Positions 1-12,149 are shown, counted from the stretch's first letter. The stretch is DNA of 64,000 nucleotides from Mantis religiosa (GCA_030765055.1 JAUKNK010000331.1:1126001-1190000); one strand, 5' to 3'. Numbers and translations: made by a program. The notes: a model not told the origin generated them from the sequence alone.

Positions 1-141
1 GGTTACATGCGTGGTTACATGTGCTTCGATTAAACCGATAAACTGATTAATTTTATAAATGTACCCTAAATAAGTATTTAAAGATATTTATATTAATAGT
101 TCTTTCAGTATTGTGTCATCGTCTGTGTGTTCGGCATCGCT

Positions 142-780
142 ATGAGTCTCTGTTCCAGAAGAACTTTTCAATCAAATTATAATATGCTTAATTTTTCATA
201 TATCAATAATGGAAAGGATCGTTGCCTCCAGTGCTGTATATGCCAGCGAATTCTACGGAACAGATCCCTTGATCGTCTTAAAACTCACCGAGCAATGTGC
301 AGTAGTGATAAAAGAAATTCTGCGGCCAGGGCTTCATTGCAGGATGGTGAGATTTCAAAATCTTTTGTGCCATCTAAGTATGCAGATCCTGAAACATCCC
401 TACATCACAATGGTGACAGAGTTGCTGTAACACCCAATTGTGAAGACAGAAGATTAATGTTACATGAGGATGAAAAACCGACAGTCATCGCAGAGTCAAT
501 GGAAAAATATAAAAATGTTGGTGTTCAAGTAAATATGCAGTATTTCCCTGAAGATACTCCTTCAAGTGATCAGCATTTGGTAAAGCAAGCTGAAAATAAC
601 CAAGTCTCAATGTACATAGAGGATGTATGCCATTTGCAAAGGTCACGATGTGATCTAAATAGACGTGTAAATCGTCTAAGACTGTTAATGGCCTCACAGG
701 AAAGTGGGAGATCTGATAATCATGAAGATGAAATTCGAACAATTATTCAAGAATTGAAGTCTGCAGGTGTGATTGCGTGA
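142..780 (+). CDS. BED-like zinc-finger protein, small, uncharacterised
   Basis: Open frame of 212 codons from the ATG at 142. The same frame is open back to 109, just after a plausible 3' splice site (ttctttcag, ending at 108), so this may be a terminal coding exon. Near residues 30-55 there is a C-x2-C ... H-x3-C arrangement (CCIC ... KTHRAMC) resembling a BED or C2HC finger, which suggests DNA binding in the nucleus. The middle is acidic and low in structure. The C-terminal ~60 residues (IEDVCHLQRSRCDLNRRVNRLR onward) look helical and could form a coiled coil. The stop is followed by a 300 bp AT-rich 3' UTR with overlapping AATAAA signals. I do not recognise the family. The finger is inferred from spacing only. 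A domesticated transposase fragment is the main alternative. Confidence 0.6.
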   Translation: MSLCSRRTFQSNYNMLNFSYINNGKDRCLQCCICQRILRNRSLDRLKTHRAMCSSDKRNSAARASLQDGEISKSFVPSKYADPETSLHHNGDRVAVTPNCEDRRLMLHEDEKPTVIAESMEKYKNVGVQVNMQYFPEDTPSSDQHLVKQAENNQVSMYIEDVCHLQRSRCDLNRRVNRLRLLMASQESGRSDNHEDEIRTIIQELKSAGVIA

Positions 781-1066
781 ATTTATCTGAAATCTTCTCA
801 TAAGCAGTATCGTGCGCTTTCATTGTTTCAGATTAAATGATTGGAGAAGGGAGAGGGTGTGATTTTCAATATTTGAACTAAGGAATGTATTGGATTGTAT
901 TGTAACATAAAATAGTGCATTATAAAGATTTCATGTAAATTAACCTCTGTTGGAATCATATGTGCTGATCTGCCGATTAGGTTCATACCTAATTACATTA
1001 TTTGAAATATTTAGCAGTAATAGTAACTCTGGAAGTTTTGGATTGTCATGGAAATTTTATGGTAAA

Positions 1067-1114
1067 AATAAATAAAAAGAACTCTTTGATGCAGAAACAT
1101 AAATATTGTTTATT
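1067..1114. terminator. Back-to-back poly(A) signals of two convergent genes
   Basis: AATAAA occurs on the plus strand at 1067 and 1071. The reverse complement, TTTATT at 1109-1114, provides AATAAA for the minus-strand gene about 25 nt after its stop. The predicted cleavage points of the two transcripts meet near 1090, so the 3' ends abut or overlap slightly. Confidence 0.6.
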
Positions 1115-1137
1115 TCTTTTTTTACCTTCAGCATATA

Positions 1138-1397
1138 TCATCTTAACCCACAATATTTAGGTTTGTGTCTAATTACATTATTTCTTATTTCTATATGCTC
1201 TGGCATTTGTGGGATGTTCGGCGATTCGAATTGAAGCCTGCGCCTTGCATGCAGGGCATAAATACGACGATGTTCCATAATTTCCGATCTCGTTGCGTAT
1301 TCACCAGCCAGCTCCTTATATTTGTCCGCAACCCGCTTCATCTGCTTTGCCGCTGCATTGAATTGGGCTGCGAGATGCAGCATCTGTTGCTCCATTC
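1138..1397 (-). CDS. Terminal exon of an uncharacterised small protein
   Basis: Minus-strand exon with an 85-codon frame (ATG at 1395, TGA at 1138). The base composition is clearly richer in GC than the surroundings, and the peptide is lysine/arginine-rich and probably helical (KQMKRVADKYKELAGEYATR). Immediately upstream on the minus strand is a strong 3' splice site: a T-run followed by ATTATTTCAG, with the exon beginning GA-ATG. The ATG may therefore be internal and earlier exons may exist. An AATAAA lies just past the stop. The upstream intron begins directly with the (ATT)n microsatellite. The family is not recognised. Some C-terminal tails of insect Myb/SANT-like proteins look similar, but that is only a guess. 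Confidence 0.55.
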
Positions 1398-1416
1398 CTG
1401 AAATAATAATAAAAAA

Positions 1417-1904
<488 letters not shown>

Positions 1905-1921
1905 TAAATAGCCAAATATCT

Positions 1922-2553
1922 AAATATACAAAATTAAGACTATGGGAATGTAGTTAAATCATAGTGACTCTATGAAACAGAAACGTTAATTTTCAAGAGA
2001 AATGTAAATTACTGAAATTTATTAAAGAGAATCGTAAAATTCCTAGAAAAATTTTATGTTCACATCAGGTGGGCGAATTATATAGAAATTGCAAGTAAAG
2101 CGAAAAACATTTAGAAAATGGAAAGGCTTTGATGACTTGAAAAGAAATTTAAATCCTTTTTGAAAATCATTTTTGCAATTATTGGTGATGATTTTTAAAT
2201 AGCGTTTGTACTAGTTCAATATAATATTTCACAATTGTAATACTTTACCTTGCCTCTGCGTCCCTGGCGATATTAAATCGCTTCTTCGGAGCGTCCTCTC
2301 CGAAGAGGGTGAAACGAGGTTTATGAACTCTGGTGTTCTGTCTATAAATGGTGAAAAAATAATTAAAATTAATAAGAATCCCTCATTGATTCATGATAAG
2401 AGCATGCTGGAAATCTTAGTATGTTTAACCCTTGAATGCATTTTCTTAAATATACCTTTTTTTAATGATAAAGAGTTAAAAGATTCTACATTTTAAAAAC
2501 TGCTGTTTTTTTCCCCTGTTCGGCTTCCTAGAATTATTGAAACTATTAGGTTA
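1922..2553. repeat. Tandem duplication, copy 1 (~632 bp)
   Basis: Starts aaatatacaaaattaag and ends at the phrase gaaactattagg. It is almost identical to the next copy (offset 656 bp) with only scattered single-base changes. No coding frame of substance is seen. Confidence 0.9.
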
Positions 2554-2577
2554 AATTCTATATAAAAATTAATATCC

Positions 2578-3207
2578 AAATATACAAAATTAAGACTATG
2601 GGAATGTAGTTAAATCATAGTGACTCTATGAAACAGAAACATTAATTTTCAAGAGAAATGTAAATTACTGAAATTTATTAAAGAGAATCGTAAAATTCCT
2701 AGAAAAATTTTATTTTCACATCAGGTGGGCGAATTATATAGAAATTGCAAGTAAAGCGAAAAACATTTAGAAAATGGAAAGGCTTTGATGACTTGAAAAG
2801 AAATTTAAATCCTTTTAGAAAATCATTTTTGCAATTATTGGTGATGATTTTTAAATAGCGTTTGTACTAGTTCAATATAATATTTCACAATTGTAATACT
2901 TTACCTCGCCTCTGCGTTCCTGGCGATATTAAATCGCTTCTTCGGAGCGTCCTTTCCGAAGAGGGTGAAACGAGGTTTATGAACTCTGGTGTTCTGTCTA
3001 TAAATGGTGAAAAAATAATTAAAATTAATAAGAATCCCTCATTGATTCATGATAAGAGCATGCTGGAAATCTCAGTATGTTTAACCCTTGAATGCATTTT
3101 CTTAAATATACCTTTTTTAATGATAAAGAGTTAAAAGATTCTACATTTTAAAAACTGCTGTTTTTTTCCCCTGTTCGGCTTCCTAGAATTATTGAAACTA
3201 TTAGGTT
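2578..3207. repeat. Tandem duplication, copy 2 (~630 bp)
   Basis: Second copy of the unit at 1922-2553, separated from it by 24 bp of AT-rich sequence. The near-identity implies a recent local duplication. Both copies hold short GC-richer phrases (tcttcggagcgtcc) but no protein I can recognise. Confidence 0.9.
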
Positions 3208-3900
3208 CTTTAAATGGCTTTAACTAAAACATCCCTTCCTAAACTTTCTTATATTTTAATTCTGTGAAAGGCCTCCGATATGTTACACAGCTACAACCAT
3301 CCTTACATTCATGTCATATACAGAATGATTAAAAATATCATGTTATAAAACGATTTAGAATCTCAGAAATATCTGAAATTTAAGCTTTAAAGTATAAGAA
3401 GATTCTAAACTTTAAAAGTATTTATAAAACGACTGAAATACATAGATAAGCAATATATTTTTTAAGTAGAAATGCTTGATGACTTATCAGACATTTTCAA
3501 ATGTGGTAATGTATCACGGTTTGCAGAAAGCAGCGTGGAAAATCCAATCCTTGCAGAGAGTCGCTTCTCACAGTGAAGGTTCGATGCACAGGACTATCTC
3601 TTGCAGTGAAGTCATTAGGCTAATTTAGCTTATTTATACCGAATGTAAGACTCATGATAAACGCCCATAATGGTACGATCCCTTTCTCTTTTTTAAATGA
3701 AGTTGTGTTATTGGTTATTTTTTATATTTTCAGGTATCTTATGATTGGTTCCTTTAAATATAATATTTTTCATTGGCTAAAAATAATCTAATGTTTCCTT
3801 ATACCAGCATGGAGAGGGAGGTATGCCCTTAACCAATGAAGAGAACATGTTTAGACATGTATTTGGTCACGTACACATATTGGAAGCTTTTTCTTGGTTT
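3208..3900. other. Non-coding stretch, nothing recognised
   Basis: AT-rich sequence between two tandem-repeat blocks. I see no long frame, RNA gene or transposon signature. Confidence 0.5.
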
Positions 3901-4530
3901 TTCCCTTTAAATTAGTTTTGGTATCTTATAGTACATTAAACATTTACTTTTAAAGATGAGAGATATAATATCTCTTTGAAATGTATTCAAAGTGTTGTTT
4001 TCGTAAACACTTGCTTCATAAGGAATGGGCTTTCCTGCACATTGGTTAGATAAAAGGCTTTTGTTACTTGTTAAAAGAGTTCAAAGAAGGGATGTTTTTA
4101 AGAGAATTGGAATTGCCTACAAATTTGTTGTTGGTATTTTATAGAAAAATAAGCATTTACTTTTAAAGATGAGAGATATAATATTTCTTTTAAATGTATT
4201 CAAAGTGTTGTTTTCGTAAACACTTGCTTTGTAAAGAATGGGGTTTCCTGCACATTGGTTAGATAAAAGGCTTTTGTTACTTGTTAAAAGATTTTAAACA
4301 AAGGATGTTTTTGAAAGAATTGGAATTCCCTACAAATTAGATTTGGAATCTTTAGTACAATAGACGTTTACTTTTCAAAGATGAGAGATATAATATTTCT
4401 TTTAAATGTATTCAAAGTGTTGTTTTCGTAAACACTTGCTTTGCAAACAATGGGCTTACCTGCAATTTAGTTAGAAAAAAGACTTTTGTTACTTGTTAAA
4501 AGATTTCAAAGAAGGGGTGTTTACATTTTC
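3901..4530. repeat. Three tandem copies of a ~213 bp unit
   Basis: The phrase gatgagagatataatat recurs at 3955, 4168 and 4380, followed each time by gtgttgttttcgtaaacac, cacttgctt, and acttgttaaaag. The spacing is 213 and 212 bp. Copies differ by about 5-15 percent, so the array is older than the duplication at 1.9-3.2 kb. No open frame is conserved between units. Confidence 0.85.
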
Positions 4531-5625
4531 TCAGGATTATTTCTTATAAAGGTTGCTTTTAAAGTTTAGGTGTGCAATTAATAAAATGGTTAATGTAGCT
4601 TCTCTCTACTTGGGTCAATATGGTATAAGAATTGGAAAATGTCTTGACAAAACAATTCGACCTTTAAAAATATAAGGTTCTGATATAGATTGACATACAT
4701 GAGGTAAAATTGTTAAAAAGCTCTCCACATATATGTGTAAATTTCCAAGGTTGAGAATATTATGATTGAAAAAACAAGTGAATAAAAATATTAAACTACA
4801 GTCCGATACAGATAATACAGAACTCCATATATACCATTTTCATATAAGATAGTCGATTTAGAAGTTACTAAATGTCGTTGAAAAATGCTAAAAAATGGAA
4901 ACTTCTGCCTGCTCCGCATCCGCCAAAAGAACCATCTTTCTGAGAAAACCAGGAATAGGTTACATTTCGTATAAAGGTTTATTATATATTTTGAATAAAT
5001 GCGATGTTTCTTAGGCACTTCATAATTATCTAAGTACATATGTATTTTTGCTAACTGTGCGAAGTAAACTTTGAAGTGTTTTACATTCTTATTATTTGAA
5101 TATTTTACAAATTTATTTGTTCTTTAATTATGTATAAAAATCTTATCATTGAATATTCTCATTTCCTTAGAAGTGTAAAAAAATCGTTAGTATGGTTTCC
5201 CTTGATGAGGAATATTCGACCCCTAAATACCCGAGGTTAATAAAGGAATCTCTGAGTCAAATTAATCTGTCTTTTACGCTCAATGCAGTACGAAACGCTG
5301 AGAACCATAGCAGCTATATTTACCAAAAATATTACCCATTTTTTTTTAATTTTTCTCTACAGGATTTATATATAAAGTGTTATTATTTTTATGGTCTTTT
5401 CGTTTACTCGTATAAATCGAAGTATTCTTTACTTTTAAAAGGACGGGAATTCCTAAAGTTATACCTCTTATTATGAATGCCTTAACATAATGCACTTTCC
5501 GAAACTATTTCAGATATAAATCGAAATATGCACTTATTTCTTGAGAAAGATATTTCAGATAAAATAATACATATTTTCAAGTGTTAATCAAGTTGCAACA
5601 TAGAAAGAGTCTAAGAACATTTCCC
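4531..5625. other. AT-rich non-coding stretch
   Basis: Short frames exist (for example around 5190-5476 on the plus strand), but their composition is not protein-like and there is no motif. Nothing is supported here. Confidence 0.5.
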
Positions 5626-5690
5626 TGCTTCACATTGCACCGCAGATAAAGATCTCCATTTTACCTGACTATGTGCGGTGCAATGAAGCA
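5626..5690. repeat. Short inverted repeat (hairpin)
   Basis: The left arm tgcttcacattgcaccgca (5626-5644) and right arm tgcggtgcaatgaagca (5674-5690) are complementary apart from a two-base bulge, with a ~29 base loop. It may be the core of a small foldback element. No target duplication was identified. Confidence 0.7.
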
Positions 5691-6146
5691 TAGTCCACCA
5701 CAGGCTTGGGCTATTATGTGAAAAATACAATTAGGAAGAAATACTCTGAACGCTTCGCTATTATATTCCGACGTCATTATTCTTAAGCATGAGGGAACCT
5801 GCTTTTTGCATGAATGAACTTGCTAGCCATGTCACAAGGAATTTGGAATTCCCATCTAGTATGGGAGCGTTCATAACACTTTACATTCAGTGAATACATT
5901 TATCGATATCTGATACACTATATATTTCCTTATTTTAATTTATCAAGCTACGTCACGCAACCAAAGGTGCTTTGATGTAACCCGGCAAAAGTTGGTCGCA
6001 TGTGAGAAATCACGTTATACGCCTCCCGCCACGCCGATTATTTAATTAAGTAATTGATCATTTCTTTATTATATAATAATTATATATTCATTTGTTTATT
6101 GATTAATTTAATTATTTCTTTATTTAATTATTTGTTACCTAATTAG
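5691..6146. other. AT-rich non-coding stretch
   Basis: Contains runs of ttattta-type sequence at about 6040-6140. No frame or repeat is recognised. Confidence 0.5.
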
Positions 6147-6750
6147 TGGCGGCTCTTTTGAGAGATTTTAAAATATTAGGTCGATTCTGTGACGTCATTA
6201 ATTTCGGGATTTTGTAAACTCAAAGGGGTGGAGATAATTGCTTATCAGATGTCGGCATCTCTTTGAGGGGTTTTAAAATACTGTGCTGGATTTGACTCGA
6301 TTCTGTGACGTCACTGTTGGTCGTGTGCCTGTTTGGCGAGTTTTATGACGCCATTCATGACGTATGCCATTTACAGGTGTGTCTGTGACGTCATTCGTGC
6401 TATGAGGTGGGCGGCACTTTTAAGGACAAAGAGGTGTGATAATAGGATTACATTGTAATCCAATTAGCGCTATTGTTATCTCATTAGAGGCGGCTCCTTT
6501 GAGGGGTTTTAAAATATTGTTCTGGCTTTGAGTCGATTCTGTGACGTCACTGTTGGTCGCTTGCCAGGCTGGCGTGTTTTATGACGTCATTCATGAGGTA
6601 TGCCATTTAGAGGTGTGTCTGTGACGTCATTCGTGCCATGAGGGGGGCGGCACTTTCAAGGACAAAGAGGTGTGATAATAGAATTACATTGTAATCCAAT
6701 TAGCGCTATTGTTATCTCATTAGAGGCGGCTCCTTTGAGGGGTTTTAAAG
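6147..6750. repeat. Tandem array with 236 bp period, rich in TGACGTCA
   Basis: A partial unit, two full units and a final stub. The phrase cggctcctttgagg recurs exactly 236 bp apart (6491, 6727). Each full unit carries several TGACGTCA octamers or one-base variants, the palindrome ttacattgtaa and the phrase ggacaaagaggtgtgataat. TGACGTCA is the consensus cAMP-response element for CREB/ATF bZIP factors in animals. A regulatory role here is inference, and the array may simply be satellite DNA. Confidence 0.85.
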
Positions 6751-6767
6751 CGGTATAGAATTTCGAC

Positions 6768-6805
6768 AAATTGGACTTTTAATTCTACGAACCCACAAAG
6801 TCACA
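6768..6805 (+). repeat. Scrap of a Ty3/gypsy LTR 3' end
   Basis: The phrase cgaacccacaaagtcaca matches the 3' end of the gypsy LTRs found elsewhere in this window (60929-60946 and, inverted, the LTRs at 21.4 and 25.2 kb). The rest of the LTR is missing. Confidence 0.6.
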
Positions 6806-7625
6806 CTGAACATTTCATTTGGTGCCACACACACGTTAGTTACAGAAACCTTACACATGAGACGTGTTTCTGTGCGATGGGTTCCAAGACTTGATTCCCG
6901 TACAAAAAGACGTTCCTATGCAAGTCTGCATGCAGTTAATGTTGACGTTAGAGGAAGATCCTGTTGTTTTTTTTCAAACGTAATCATTGCTGATGAAACT
7001 TGGCTACATCATTTTGACCCTGAGAGGAAACAGCAAAGCTCAGTGTGCAAATCTCCTTCATCACCAACCCCAAAAAGGCAAAAGTGTTTGCTTCTGCTGG
7101 GAAATGTATCGTAATCTCATTCTTTGATATTCATGGAGTGTTTTATAGGCATGTTGTACCTGCACACACATCGTAACTCGACAATGCTACAGGGATGTCC
7201 TGAAAACATTGCAAGTCCATATCAAGCGCAAAAGATCGCATTTCCGTGAAGCAGGCTGGATGCTACACCATGATAATGCGTGGCCGCATATTACCAATGT
7301 TTTTGCTGAATATCTTACAAAAATCAACGTGAAGTGCATCCCTCACCCTCCATATAGTCCAGATTTAACCTTATGTGACTTTTTTCTATTCCCTAACTTG
7401 AAGAAACGCTTTCGTGGGAGGCATTATCCATCATCAGAAGTGGTGGTGAAGGCTGCGGAGGCGATTTTGAAGGATCTCTTAAAAAATTGTTTCCAGAATG
7501 TCTTTGAAAACTGGCAGAAACGCTGGGACAAGTGCATCGCATTCAGGGGAGACTATTTTGAGAAGGACCATCAAAATTATGAGGATGAGTAAAGGTACGT
7601 TGTCAAAAAAAATTGTGACCATTCT
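6806..7625 (+). pseudogene. mariner-type transposase relic
   Basis: Broken frames together show a Tc1/mariner superfamily transposase of the DD34D mariner group. Visible parts are a helix-turn-helix-to-catalytic linker (RWVPRL, 6875-6895), the first catalytic segment (ADETWLHHFDPE, near 7000), the second (LHHDNA, near 7260) and the third (SPDLTLCDFFLFP, near 7350), ending in FRGDYFEKD. At least three frameshifts or stops interrupt it, and the N-terminal DNA-binding part is mostly lost. The 3' end (gaacagccctcata) resembles a mariner inverted terminus. The element is dead. Confidence 0.85.
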
Positions 7626-7639
7626 TTATTGAACAGCCC

Positions 7640-9640
7640 TCATATATGGAAGCCAATAAAATAAGAAAGGGACGAATTACTGTAACTTCTAAAGCAGTGT
7701 CTTTAAGCAGACATAATGGTGAAGTTGCGGGGAGACTTCCCTCCACGCAAAAAAGGAAGGCCAACAGGAAACCAAAATAAGGAAGGGTTGATATTTTCAC
7801 CCGTGACATAGTTCATAGAGAGATATATAGGCTTTGTAAAATAACAGTCGTCAACAGCTTTATAATTGCTGCATGAACCTTAAGCCGGCGTGGTTCTCCT
7901 TACAAAAAGAATTCGCTTAAAGAGTTATTTATGATAGGTTTCGGGCTTCGCACGTTAAATAGGGGTCTGTGATTATGGTATTAACACGGATTGTGTCATG
8001 CCGATGAACTAAACTATTTAAGGCAAAAAGAGTATCAGTTTATTTAGATGAATCTTTGTACGCTACTCATGATGCATGGCAGTTCTTGCTGCCCTCTAAC
8101 CTCTGTGTCACGTGGAAAAACAATAATGATGTTTCTGCAGGCGGTAGCTAGGGTTGGATTGAAGACTGCTTACATTTGTCCTCTAAAAGTATTCGGGAAT
8201 CCTTGGCTGATGCTCATCATGAAACGAGTGTGGAAATATTTTATGCTTAGTTCAAGAACACGCTTTTGGAAAATATTACTCATAATTGTGTTTTAGTGTT
8301 ATCATTCCCAGCTAAACATAAAAATTGCCACTATGTCCAGCATAAAGGACGAAATTATTAGTGTCATTTCATTTATTTATTCATTCACTTTAACATATAC
8401 ATGTTTTGGATTCGTCAGTATTTTAAACATAATAATATTGTAATAACATAACATAATAACATAGTAATATTGTGAGAGTTAACAATAGTAATCAAAAGAT
8501 TATATTGTTAAATACCAGTTAAGACTTCAGTAATGCAAAAACTCGTCAGTTCAGAAATAACATTTTTCAATTAAAAATTGCTTGAGATGTTTTTTGAAGC
8601 GCGGAAAGGAATTAATATTTTTTATTTCAATAGGTAATTTTTTGTAAAATTTAATGCCTCTATAGTAGAAAATATTTTCAAACAATTTTTTGTTATGTGA
8701 GGTTATATGTAGTTTTGCTTTATCTCTTGTGTTATGAATATGAATTTCAGAATTTATGGTAAAATCCTTGATGTGTGTTGGCATTAATACAATTGTTTCA
8801 TATAAATATATACAGGGTAATGGCAAAATGTTTAGTTCTTTAAACAATGGTTTGTAGCTGACAACATAAGGTAAATTGAGAATAATTCTAATGACCCTTT
8901 ATGAATATTTTAATAGCTTCACTACTATTTCCCCACAAGGATATACCATATGAAATTAATAGTGAAATTTGGAGAAATACATGACGCTAAGAGTATTTTT
9001 ACTCATGGAGTGTTTCAGAATGTTAATTTGGAAGCAGATTTGTCCCAGTTTTTAATTAATTCATTAATATGAGGTTTCCAACTGATATTTTCATCAATAA
9101 CTATTCCTAAAAATTTAGATTTACTTGAATATATTACATTTGTTCCTTCTAGTTGTATAGTGGGAAAATTTAATGTTTTGTTGTTTATGTGATGAAATTC
9201 TATAGCTAAACACCTCTCGTTATTTATGCATAGACTATTTTTTAAAATAGTGTCATATTTGAGGTCTCTCGGGCTCAGATTTATGAGATAATGAGATTCA
9301 TGTTAGAATATAATTTGGAATCATCCAGTTCATTTCCTAAAAAACGTGATTTTGGAGAAAATTCGGGAAGCCAATATACAGAAAGTGTATGCAGTAGACG
9401 AAATGACAGATCATGAAGTTCTTAGGCTAGCACCATCTCCCTTTTGTCTCAGTCCGATTGAGCTGATATGGGCATGCCTTAACATGCCGTAAGAAAGCGG
9501 CTGTATAAGTGGTAATGTTTGCAAGGGATTTAAAGAACGTGTACCGAATAAAGATTCGAGTGTATGGGAAAGATGAGTTCAGCACACCATACAACAAGAA
9601 CGAATATTTGAACTGCAAGATGTTTCATAGGGCAGTGCTT
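7640..9640 (+). pseudogene. IS630/Tc1-like transposase relic split by a LINE
   Basis: Fragments of a DDE transposase in several frames: an N-terminal piece around 7690-7840 (KRKANRKPK, IVHREIYRLCK), the first catalytic region near 8045-8110 (YLDESLYATHDAWQF), and after a minus-strand LINE insertion, the C-terminal block LSPIELIWACL near 9450-9480. The same family occurs at 13.7-15.0 kb and, inverted, at 27.5-27.9 kb. The NPIEL-type block and shared flanking residues identify it. Many stops are present. Confidence 0.65.
8345..9290 (-). pseudogene. LINE ORF2 C-terminal fragment (jockey/CR1 type)
   Basis: On the minus strand, pieces of the region after the reverse transcriptase can be read: LGIVIDENISWKPHI (near 9080-9130), YGISLWGNSSEAIK (near 8915-8950) and a C-terminal frame at 8551-8847 with NTRDKAKLHI, GIKFYKKLPIEIK and FKKHLKQFL. 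These are hallmarks of the distal part of jockey/CR1/L2-type ORF2. The catalytic RT core is absent (5'-truncated). It is inserted in the IS630/Tc1-like relic. Confidence 0.75.
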
Positions 9641-11090
9641 CGTTAATTATACATGTGAGTGAAAATGGTAATGACCGCGAGAAAAGCATAATGTAAGTAG
9701 AAAACATAGCCGTAGCTCTCGTTCGTAATAACAACCTTGCTAATCTTATTGTCACTTGGTAAATATTGAAATAATAAATGTTCTAAGAAAAATGCTGTGC
9801 ATGCAGTCAGGATATAACTTGGAGAAAACGTGACGATATTGCTTACTGCATAGCAAGCGTGGCAAGACATCTATATCTGCATCACAGAATACCAGTATCT
9901 CATCGCATTTTTATGCCACACGTGTTAACCTTTCGATTAGCATCATAATACCTTTTGAACGAATATTAAAGAGCTCATCCATTGTTAAGGGTATTGAGTA
10001 TAAGGGAATCACTTTACATCTTTCTGTCAGATGTTATGTTGATTAGGTAATTTTAGGTATTATTGAACAGTCCAAGTAAAATTTCCTTTTCCCCGTTTTG
10101 GAACAATTTTGAAACACTTGTTGGTATAAGTAAATCGCCTACATGTGTCGTGCTTGGCCATGCATATCAAAGTTTGTTGTGAAGATATAATGATCTTCAA
10201 AATCGCTCACTATCAAGAGTAAGCATTTTTTGCGGTTAAAGAATAGTTTTCAGGAATGCCAAGAGTCCACCGCCACTTATAATATTGTGAGAAAGTAACT
10301 AGATGAAAGTACACTAAACTCACTTTGTCACTAGAGTCGTTCAGGGCTAACATACATTACTTTTGCATTTTATTAATACAGACTCAGCACGTCTAATTTT
10401 TCTCCATTCCTGTTGCATATATCAACTTTGTACTGCTTGAATTTCTGGAAGTTCAATATGCAATTTTGCACTCCAAAACTGCTTCACATCTCCAATACGC
10501 ACTGGTCAACCGATAACTAGCAGACCGACTGACTGTAGTGCTCACAGGCTGTCTGTATCCCGATAGACTACCTTCAGTAAAATGTACTGTAGGCCGAACG
10601 GTGGTGCTGGAAATACACTCCCTAAGGGGTTTCGCTGAGTACCAAGCTGCGTTTACAGCAAGTAGATCAGTTTCTTTGTCAAACAGGATTTTGTAGATAT
10701 GGTTATGAGGTTAATGTGGGTAGTTAGTAAGTGCAGTCCTCTGGGTGTATGATTAGGACGCAAAACCTAGTGCACTTCGGTTAGTATAATTACATTTATA
10801 AGCCATTTCATTTGTTGACATATTAATTTTAAAGCCAATCGGCTGCCAGATGGACGAAATGCGGAGCTCAGCTATTGCTGCTGTAAGGGCTATTTGCAGT
10901 GTTTGCTTGAAAATGCCGGCATATTTTGCTGCGTGCCCGAAATAATCTAAGCCAGTGTCCTGTTGGGTCATGATTTTAAGAAAGCTAAACCGGGCACTTC
11001 TATGTTGAAGTAATCTGGCGCAAATTTTAGTACCTCGCCGTCCAATTTCATCCGCCACGTATGCAACAGATGAGGCATGGAAAAATAGAG
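9641..11090. other. Non-coding stretch, no recognised gene
   Basis: A minus-strand frame at 10753-11094 (113 codons) is the longest but has no recognisable motif and runs into the SINE block. I see no gene that can be supported in this stretch. Confidence 0.45.
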
Positions 11091-11091
11091 C

Positions 11092-11640
11092 CATACTGAA
11101 AATTGCAATGCCATAGCCGGGGTTTGAACCACGGATCTTCTGGTTGCCGTCCAGCCGCTCTAATCCTTGAGCTACTGTGGCTAACGTGCCGACGTGACAT
11201 TAAATTCTCCAACTGACTCGTCTTTTTCCTGGTAAACCACTTAGGAGTTCTCATAAACACATGAGACGACTACCTTAATGGGACTTAACCTTAATGAAAA
11301 GATATGGAAAGGTAGAGTCAGACTGAAAAATCTAATGCCATTGCCGGGATTTGAGCCACGGATCTTCTGATTGCCATCCAGCCGCTCTAACCCATGAGCT
11401 ACGATGGCCAACGTGCCGACGTGACATTAAATTCTCCAACTGACTCGACCTTTTCCCGGTCAATCCCTTAGGAGTTCTCACAAACTCCTGAGACAACTAC
11501 CTTAATGGGACTTAACCGTAATGAAAAGATATGGAAAGATAGAGTCAGACTGAAAAATACAATGCCATAGCCGGGATTTGAAACAGATCTTCTGGTTGCC
11601 GTCCAGCCACTCTACTCTAAAGTAACTTGTCACTTTAGCC
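11092..11640 (-). repeat. tRNA-derived SINE, three tandem minus-strand copies
   Basis: Three near-identical units (about 11092-11290, 11318-11540, 11553-11640, the last truncated), each with a B-box-like phrase in inverse orientation (ccggg[g/a]tttgaacc type) and an A-box-like ctcnagggttagagtgg in inverse orientation. The period is ~228 bp. The same family occurs on the plus strand at 11735 and at 29.8 and 30.2 kb. Confidence 0.75.
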
Positions 11641-11734
11641 TACACTGGACAGTGTGAAAGAACAATTATTTTCCATTAATTGACCTAATAGTGGTTAACT
11701 ATAAAGCCCGGGCCTTAAAGTACTTACACGTTGT

Positions 11735-11975
11735 AAGTCGCCATTGAGGTAGTTGTCTCATGTATTTTTCAGAACTCCTAAGTGGTTTACCGGGAAATAC
11801 ACGAGTCTGTTGGAGAATTTAATGTCATGTACGCAGGTTCGCCATAGTGGCTCAAGGGTTAGAGTGGCTGGAAGGCAACTAGAACATCTGTGGTTCAACT
11901 CCGGCTATGGCATTGGATTTTTCAGTCTAACTCTATCTTTCCATACTTTAGCCTACACATGGCCATTGTGAAAGA
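11735..11975 (+). repeat. tRNA-derived SINE, plus-strand copy
   Basis: Same family as the inverted trio just upstream. It contains gtggctcaagggttagagtgg as an A-box-like region and ggttcaactccgg as a B-box-like region, followed by the family tail cagtctaactctatctttcc. Together with the upstream copies it makes an inverted arrangement. Confidence 0.7.
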
Positions 11976-12149
11976 ACCATTAATTTCCAACAGATGAGAT
12001 TTGTGAAGCTGTCTTAGGGAAAGGAATGTCCAACAGATTAGATAGACCGAAATACCCAGTTCTGCGCACGTTTCAACTTAGTAACCAGTTGTCTTCCGCC
12101 ATGCCAAAAGTTTCGCAAGAGTATTTTATTAACGGGACTAGGAGAGCTC

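Noticed and set aside
3901..4530. CRISPR-like array
   Set aside because: Units are 213 bp with no short repeat/variable spacer alternation, and the genome is clearly eukaryotic.
5192..5476. 94-codon plus-strand frame
   Set aside because: The second half is low-complexity Phe/Tyr text from AT-rich DNA; no homology or splice sites.
10753..11094. 113-codon minus-strand frame
   Set aside because: No recognisable motif, and it runs into a SINE. Considered as a gag or host exon but without support.
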